The notes below the pieces were generated by a model. It did no database searches. It was not told the origin of the DNA and was given only the letters and a program-made list of their open reading frames with translations. A stretch of DNA of 39,218 bases, from positions 1 through 39,218 of the forward strand of contig JAJRYK010000016.1 of NCBI GenBank assembly GCA_024275825.1, read 5' to 3'. The stretch comes from Alphaproteobacteria bacterium (lineage in GTDB: Bacteria; Pseudomonadota; Alphaproteobacteria; Micavibrionales; Micavibrionaceae). The translations under genes and the position numbers were made by a program. Numbering within the stretch: the first letter of the stretch is position 1; every line of letters begins with the position of its first letter. Shown piece after piece: positions 39,080 through 39,218 of this stretch.

Positions 39080-39218
39080 GGGGCTGTCGTAGATAAGTAA
39101 AATTATTTAGGATAGTTTATGGGTTTAAAGCGTTGCAGATTAAGGGATAGAGTTCAGCGGAAGTTGCTGGAGTTTTTCGTGGCCGAAGTCACGGCACGCA
39201 CAGCGGCTGATTTGATGG
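39080..39218 (+). mobile_element. IS1595-family insertion sequence, left end (partial)
   Basis: Starts with GGGGCTGTCGTAGATAAGT (39080-39098), the exact inverted copy of the repeat that closes the IS at 119-137. The eight bases before it, TACTACAA, differ from those after the left-hand copy, so the two are separate insertions. The element runs past the window end. Confidence 0.85.
39119..39218 (+). CDS. IS1595-family transposase, N-terminal fragment
   Basis: 33 codons from ATG 39119 to the window edge. KRCRLRDRVQRKLLEFFVAE and VTARTAADL match the usual N-terminus of IS1595 transposases (R.RL...VQ..LLE.FVA..TARTAA.L), the zinc-finger/helix region that binds the IS ends. Probably the same element type as the C-terminal fragment at position 3. 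Confidence 0.8.
   Translation, partial: MGLKRCRLRDRVQRKLLEFFVAEVTARTAADLM

Noticed and set aside
1-39218. CRISPR array, tRNA or rRNA gene
   Set aside because: No regularly spaced repeats, no cloverleaf-like T-loop/anticodon pattern and no conserved rRNA stretches were seen while reading both strands; a tRNAscan/Infernal run would settle small RNAs.

Overview
The window looks like chromosomal DNA from an alphaproteobacterium of moderate GC. The evidence is the block NDUFA12-like subunit / MlaD / DUF2155 / Aat, the ClpS-ClpA pair, a short NrdA with separately transcribed NrdB, a BTLCP-family cysteine protease, an alphaproteobacterial type phasin and many overlapping ATGA gene junctions. I cannot place it below class. 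No rRNA, tRNA or CRISPR array was seen.

Both window edges lie inside copies of one IS1595-family insertion sequence. The left edge holds the last 38 codons of a transposase and the right inverted repeat. The right edge holds the left inverted repeat and the first 33 codons of a transposase. The two ends share a 19-bp terminal repeat. The fragments are of nearly equal length (137 and 139 bp), which suggests the window is one assembly contig broken at repeated elements. Each copy has cut a gene: an AbiU2-like HEPN gene on the left and a membrane-anchored protein on the right.

Layout. 1-3400: accessory region with the IS end, HEPN gene, an XRE remnant, a small operon (55-aa ORF, DUF3658, YjdM), a pseudo-receiver/HD-GYP regulator and an AT-rich patch with an orphan ORF. 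3400-7400: metE with a structured leader, a dispersed palindromic repeat, a GIY-YIG protein and pyrC. 7450-15300: a compact surface-polysaccharide operon (glycosyltransferase, flippase, sulfotransferase, polymerase) followed by a parallel beta-helix protein and an outer-membrane beta-barrel. 15500-23900: PhoH, a decayed threonine ammonia-lyase, nrdB and nrdA with NrdR-like operators, pyruvate kinase, and a MshEN-like/BTLCP protease split by a frameshift at an A8 run. 24100-30600: hldE, a small winged-helix-like gene behind a Fur-like box, two FlgO-type lipoproteins, a pilin-like protein, a DacC/PBP5-type carboxypeptidase with SPOR domain, and a phasin with a histone-H1-like N-terminal tail. 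30700-39000: clpS-clpA, an orphan helical protein, a second pilin-like paralogue, a response regulator fused to a degenerate deaminase, RidA, the NDUFA12-like subunit, mlaD, DUF2155 and aat.

Themes: envelope building (polysaccharide, heptose, MlaD, carboxypeptidase, lipoproteins), nucleotide supply (PyrC, NrdAB), N-degron proteolysis (Aat, ClpS, ClpA) and carbon storage (phasin). The most unusual items are the receiver-deaminase fusion with missing zinc cysteines, the phasin with inverted domain order and an internal ribosome-binding site, the frameshifted MshEN-BTLCP protease, the paralogous pilin-like pair, and the HEPN gene whose 5' end has been replaced by an IS end.
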